From: Candidatus Desantisbacteria bacterium CG1_02_38_46
GTDB taxonomy: Bacteria; Desantisbacteria; UBA1551; UBA1559
DNA length: 6,231 nucleotides
Direction of reading: 5' to 3'
Assembly (NCBI GenBank): GCA_001871015.1
Contig: MNUO01000082.1
Span: 1-6,231, forward strand
Position numbers and translations under genes: made by a program. The notes under the pieces were generated by a model, which saw only the letters and a program-made list of their open reading frames with translations, was not told the DNA's origin and ran no database searches. Shown here one piece after another: positions 6,030-6,231 of this stretch. Position 1 is the stretch's first letter. Every line of letters starts with the position of its first letter.

Positions 6030-6231
6030 ATGAAAATAGTATCTAAACTAATTTTCTTTGAGTGGGATAAAGGCAACATTGATAAAAACTTAATCAAACA
6101 TAATGTCACAAATAGAGAGATTGAAGAAGTTTTTGAAAACGATCCGAAATTTATTTTCAGAGATGAAAAACATTCCCAGGAAGAAGAAAGGTATGGCCTT
6201 TATGGCAAAACAAAAGCAGAGAGATTGCGCT
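6030..6231 (+). CDS. brnT: BrnT-family toxin, 3' end outside the window
   Basis: The first 67 codons are present and the frame is open to the edge. The pattern is that of BrnT, a RelE-like ribonuclease toxin normally of about 90-100 residues. It shows FFEWDKGN (9-16), NLIKHNV (20-26), the helix REIEEVFEN (29-37), then HSQEEERYGLYGKT (48-61). In the family these correspond to the FEWD start, the KHG turn, the helix ending in VF, and the xxxEERFxxxG core strand. The partner antitoxin BrnA normally follows downstream and would lie beyond the edge. The gene has its own promoter, no ribosome binding site and an apparently leaderless start. It is separated from the PIN gene by 47 nt that hold only this promoter. 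Confidence 0.85.
   Translation, partial: MKIVSKLIFFEWDKGNIDKNLIKHNVTNREIEEVFENDPKFIFRDEKHSQEEERYGLYGKTKAERLR

Overview
The window comes from a bacterium with AT-rich DNA, standard stop codon use (TGA is a stop) and strong AGGAGG-type ribosome binding sites. Ribosomal protein S21 and YqeY mark it as bacterial. No gene places it in a phylum with confidence. The densely packed operon, the many intergenic palindromes and the cluster of small toxin genes would fit an uncultivated anaerobic lineage, but that is inference only.

Region 1 (1-123) is a small cluster of stem-loop repeats: two identical 29-base units and one diverged copy in the opposite orientation. The last copy runs into a T tract and could terminate an upstream transcript. 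No convincing promoter for the following operon is visible.

Region 2 (124-4813) is a plus-strand operon of six genes: gap, pgk, tpiA, rpsU, yqeY and a nucleoside hydrolase gene. The first three encode consecutive lower-glycolysis enzymes. The next two encode ribosomal protein S21 and a GatB/YqeY-domain protein. The last encodes a purine/pyrimidine ribonucleoside hydrolase that would release ribose and a base. Junctions are tight: tpiA/rpsU overlap by 4 nt, rpsU/yqeY by 4 nt and yqeY/hydrolase by 17 nt, so translational coupling is likely. The one open junction, pgk-tpiA, holds a perfect 28-bp inverted repeat that contains the pgk stop codon and ends just before the tpiA ribosome binding site. 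The 3' end of tpiA also contains a palindrome, and the end of the hydrolase gene has a related GGGGTCA core. Palindromic elements therefore appear to have settled at gene ends and now encode short C-terminal tails.

Region 3 (4814-6231) is an accessory stretch of toxin-antitoxin genes. It has a RelE/ParE-type toxin reading frame without a usable start (probably a pseudogene), followed by a strong hairpin. Next comes an apparently intact ribbon-helix-helix antitoxin / PIN-domain toxin pair with its own consensus promoter and a TTGA stop/start overlap. The window ends inside a BrnT-type toxin gene. Its consensus promoter places the predicted transcription start on the A of the ATG, which predicts a leaderless mRNA.

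The most interesting points are the covarying repeat stems at the left edge, the dispersed palindromes that remodel gene ends in the glycolytic operon, and the three different toxin families packed into about 1.3 kb.
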